The notes under the pieces are model-generated. The model was not told the DNA's origin. It worked only from the letters and a program-made list of their open reading frames with translations, and did not search any database. A stretch of DNA of 7,822 nt from NCBI GenBank assembly GCA_900549405.1, contig URNZ01000077.1:1-7822 (forward strand), read 5' to 3'. The position numbers and the translations under genes were made by a program. Shown here in pieces: positions 6,342 through 7,822 of this stretch (position 1 is the first letter of the stretch; every line of letters begins with the position of its first letter). The DNA is from an uncultured Eubacteriales bacterium. GTDB taxonomy: Bacteria > Bacillota > Clostridia > Oscillospirales > Oscillospiraceae.

Positions 6342-6400
6342 AAAAACAAAAAACCGGGCAGAGCCATGCAACTTACACATGGCTCTGCCCGGAAATTTTT
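6342..6400. terminator. Bidirectional intrinsic terminator between convergent operons
   Basis: CCGGGCAGAGCCATG (6354-6368) pairs perfectly over 15 bases with 6378-6392 around a 9-base loop. On the plus strand it is followed by AAATTTTT (T5 at 6396-6400), ending the xpt-transporter operon. On the minus strand it is followed by six T, one G and five T (complement of 6353-6342), ending the membrane-protein/lipoprotein operon. It lies 15 bases after the permease 2 stop and 19 bases after the minus-strand gene's stop, so one hairpin serves both. Confidence 0.93.
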
Positions 6401-6411
6401 ATGGGTATTTT

Positions 6412-6900
6412 TCAGGATGTCCGTTTGGCGGAGCACGACGCCGCTTTCAGCACCCAGACCAGCTGGAGGAGCATGAGCAGCTCCGGGTAGATGGCGTACA
6501 TAAACAGGCGGTAGAAATCCACGTGATACTTGATGTACCACCGGACGAACAGGGCCGCCGCCGTGACCAGAACGATCTCCACGGCGATGGCCGGACGGCT
6601 GTGCCCGAACCGTTCCCGGTGGAGCCAGACATAGACAGCGTTGGCCCAGAAGAGGACCTGTGCCACCCAGTTCAGGGCCAGAGCCACGCTGAGGATGCGG
6701 AGGAAGTAGTTCTCCCAATAGGCGGGGGCCTGCCAGTCGTTGATGAGCCAGCCCCAGTTTTCATAGCTGATGCGATGCACCCCGGGGTCCACCACAATCA
6801 TCTCCCAAAGGCCCACCAGCTCCACCAGGAAAATGACCTGAAAGACCAGTGCGCAGAGCAGCATCTCCCGCCGCCATTGGCGCTCGTTCCATAAAATCAT
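6412..6900 (-). CDS. Four-helix membrane protein of unknown function
   Basis: I do not recognise this 162-residue protein. It has about four hydrophobic segments: 13-37, 69-93, 104-123 and 132-151. They are rich in Trp, Tyr and Phe, with scattered charged residues inside or next to helices (Glu27, Glu33, Glu108, Glu140). A soluble loop rich in Trp (about 38-66) links helices 1 and 2, and the short C-terminus is basic (AKRTS). The start at 6900 (MILWNERQ) is fixed by AAAGGAG (6913-6907 on the minus strand), six bases upstream; a longer open frame up to 7038 only reads antisense-frame residues of the upstream gene. The gap to the upstream lipoprotein gene is 25 bases, so the two are likely one transcription unit. 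Possible roles include an envelope or signalling accessory protein, but nothing in the sequence decides this. Confidence 0.75.
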   Translation of the reverse strand: MILWNERQWRREMLLCALVFQVIFLVELVGLWEMIVVDPGVHRISYENWGWLINDWQAPAYWENYFLRILSVALALNWVAQVLFWANAVYVWLHRERFGHSRPAIAVEIVLVTAAALFVRWYIKYHVDFYRLFMYAIYPELLMLLQLVWVLKAASCSAKRTS

Positions 6901-6925
6901 AGTTGGCTCCTTTCTCTGTCGGCCT

Positions 6926-7279
6926 TTAGTCGGTCTCCATAGGAAGGTCATAGATGTCGCTGAATGGTACATTCTCTGTGGTCCAGCGGGTGACCTCGCC
7001 GGTGTTGTGGTCCACGCGGATGAAGTCGATTCGACCACGTTCTAAATCGGCCATGGCGATGGCAGTACCGTCATGGGTGGAGCTGACGCATATCCCCGTG
7101 TTGTCTTCCGACAGGGGGAGCCGGATGCTGTAAGACGGGTCGCCGTTGCCGTCTTTTTTCTCAAACGCACCGGGAGTCCAGGTCATTTTGTCCGACTTTT
7201 CTCCGGCGCAGCCGAACAGCGCCGCAACCAAAACCAAAGCCAGCGCCGCCGTGATCCATCGTTTCCAGGTGTGTTTCAT
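6926..7279 (-). CDS. Small predicted lipoprotein of unknown function
   Basis: The 117-residue protein has a clear lipoprotein signal peptide: basic start MKHTWKRW, hydrophobic core, lipobox LFGC with lipidation at Cys24. The mature part is about 94 residues, hydrophilic and acidic toward the end, with the look of a small beta-rich domain (TGICVSSTHDGTAIAMADL, then IDFIRVDHNTGEVTRW). I recognise no family. The start at 7279 follows AAAGGAG (7294-7288 on the minus strand) with eight bases spacing; the open frame extends upstream to 7441 but the added residues have no ribosome binding site. The protein should be anchored to the outer face of the membrane, where it could meet the loops of the four-helix protein encoded 25 bases downstream. 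It is separated from the broken XRE gene by 155 bases holding its own likely promoter. Confidence 0.78.
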   Translation of the reverse strand: MKHTWKRWITAALALVLVAALFGCAGEKSDKMTWTPGAFEKKDGNGDPSYSIRLPLSEDNTGICVSSTHDGTAIAMADLERGRIDFIRVDHNTGEVTRWTTENVPFSDIYDLPMETD

Positions 7280-7370
7280 GTGGTCAGCTCCTTTCTCCGT
7301 TGTGGCCCGAACGGGCCGGTCAGTCGTTTTATGTACAGGGGGAGGATATGGGAATGGTGGTTCTGTAAGC

Positions 7371-7379
7371 ATTGTATCA
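7371..7379 (-). promoter_or_regulatory. Possible extended -10 promoter for the lipoprotein/membrane-protein operon
   Basis: On the minus strand the sequence reads TGATACAAT, an extended -10 element (TG-N-TACAAT), in a locally AT-rich stretch. No good -35 hexamer lies 16-18 bases upstream, which is tolerable for extended -10 promoters. Transcription would start near 7364, giving a leader of about 85 nt that includes a small GGCCC-GTTC-GGGCC hairpin (7304-7317). It may also carry a separate transcript from read-through of the upstream gene, for which I see no terminator. Confidence 0.45.
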
Positions 7380-7434
7380 TGGAATTTGCGTTTTATATAG
7401 AAGAACAAAGCGCTGCACCTCATTCCATTATCAA

Positions 7435-7782
7435 TTACCACTCGTCAAATGAATACATGACGACAGAGCGGTCACGAATACTCTCCTCAGCAGTTTCTCG
7501 ATTCATATCATAAATGGATACTGGTTGGTCTTCTTTCCATTTGTGATAGAGCGCCGTTCCTGCAATGGCGGCCACAGTTACCAGAGCCGCCAGAGCCAGG
7601 AGCCACTTCCGGTGCTTCCGGGTGGGCGTGGGTTCTTCCTGTGGCGGCGCAGGCTGAGGGGGGTGCAGGGGCGTGGGGTCGTCCAGGTCGTCGTTGAGCA
7701 GGTAGTCGGTGGAGACCTGGAATACCTGGGCCAGGCTCTTCACGCTGTCGGCCAGGGGTTGGACGGCCCCCGTCTCCCTTAA
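7435..7782 (-). pseudogene. 5'-truncated membrane-anchored XRE-type (HTH_3) regulator
   Basis: The readable frame begins RETGAVQPLADSVKSLAQVF and continues QVSTDYLLND, which matches the last third of an XRE/Cro-type helix-turn-helix domain (family pattern KWETG...P...L..LA..F.VSTDYLL). The first helices, including the recognition helix, are absent: an in-frame TAA stands at 7785-7783 and the sequence beyond is AT-rich and unrelated. After the domain come a Pro-rich linker (about 34-53 of the fragment), one transmembrane helix (about 59-79) and an outside tail of about 35 residues ending in MYSFDEW. The full architecture would be a cytoplasmic DNA-binding domain tethered to the membrane, a form seen in Clostridia. 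A GTG at 7743 could start a shorter product but has no ribosome binding site and would lack DNA binding. Best read as a gene broken by an insertion or deletion near 7777-7782; assembly error is the alternative. Confidence 0.7.
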
Positions 7783-7822
7783 TTAAAGATATTGTTGGGT
7801 AAAAAAGAAAGGTCAGTCGATT
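7780..7822. other. AT-rich sequence abutting the broken XRE gene
   Basis: These last bases are much richer in A and T than the flanking gene and show no coding similarity to an XRE N-terminus in any minus-strand frame. They could be the end of an inserted mobile element, a deletion scar, or the start of a neighbouring gene outside the window. Too little is present to identify an inverted repeat or target duplication. Confidence 0.4.

Noticed and set aside
7318..7819. Direct repeat GGTCAGTCG at 7318-7326 and 7811-7819 as possible attachment or target-site duplication
   Set aside because: A nine-base match between two sites within about 500 bases is expected by chance, and the copies do not flank a recognisable element; the second copy lies 30 bases away from the XRE break point.

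Overview
The window reads as chromosomal DNA of a GC-rich anaerobic Firmicute. Ribosome binding sites are strong AGGAGG/AAAGGAG type, promoters are sigma-A-like, substrate-binding proteins are lipoproteins, and GC-rich codons dominate. The protein families and a short dyad repeat at the left edge suggest the class Clostridia, probably an Oscillospiraceae-type gut commensal. That placement is inference from style, not a database match.

Layout. 1-150 holds two copies of a double-hairpin repeat. 150-409 has no gene: it is first C/A-rich, then strongly G/A-rich, and contains three GTGGAAA-like repeats. A near-consensus promoter (410-438) starts a five-gene plus-strand operon: xpt (xanthine phosphoribosyltransferase), a BMP-family lipoprotein, a double-domain ABC ATPase and two BPD_transp_2-type permeases (519-6338). 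A strong bidirectional terminator (6354-6392) separates it from a convergent minus-strand block: a four-helix membrane protein of unknown function (6412-6900), a small lipoprotein of unknown function (6926-7279), and the C-terminal part of a membrane-anchored XRE-type regulator (7435-7782). The regulator has lost its DNA-binding helices at a junction with about 40 bp of AT-rich sequence.

How the genes work together. The lipoprotein captures a purine (nucleoside or base) outside the cell, the two permeases form the channel and the ATPase drives uptake. Xpt converts imported or derived xanthine to XMP using PRPP. Putting xpt in front of the transporter makes this a self-contained uptake-and-salvage operon. 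No purine riboswitch is visible in the short xpt leader. Instead the operon carries an unusual amount of RNA structure: a hairpin in the xpt leader, two hairpins between xpt and the lipoprotein gene, and four consecutive stem-loops between the lipoprotein and ATPase genes. The first of those four is a perfect 30-base palindrome followed by six T, which would be expected to make the binding protein far more abundant than the membrane complex.

I see no clearly new defence or mobile system. The most notable items are the structured 130-nt bmp-ATPase gap, the riboswitch-less xpt-transporter coupling with a divergent BMP binding site, the orphan membrane/lipoprotein pair, and the broken XRE gene at the right edge.
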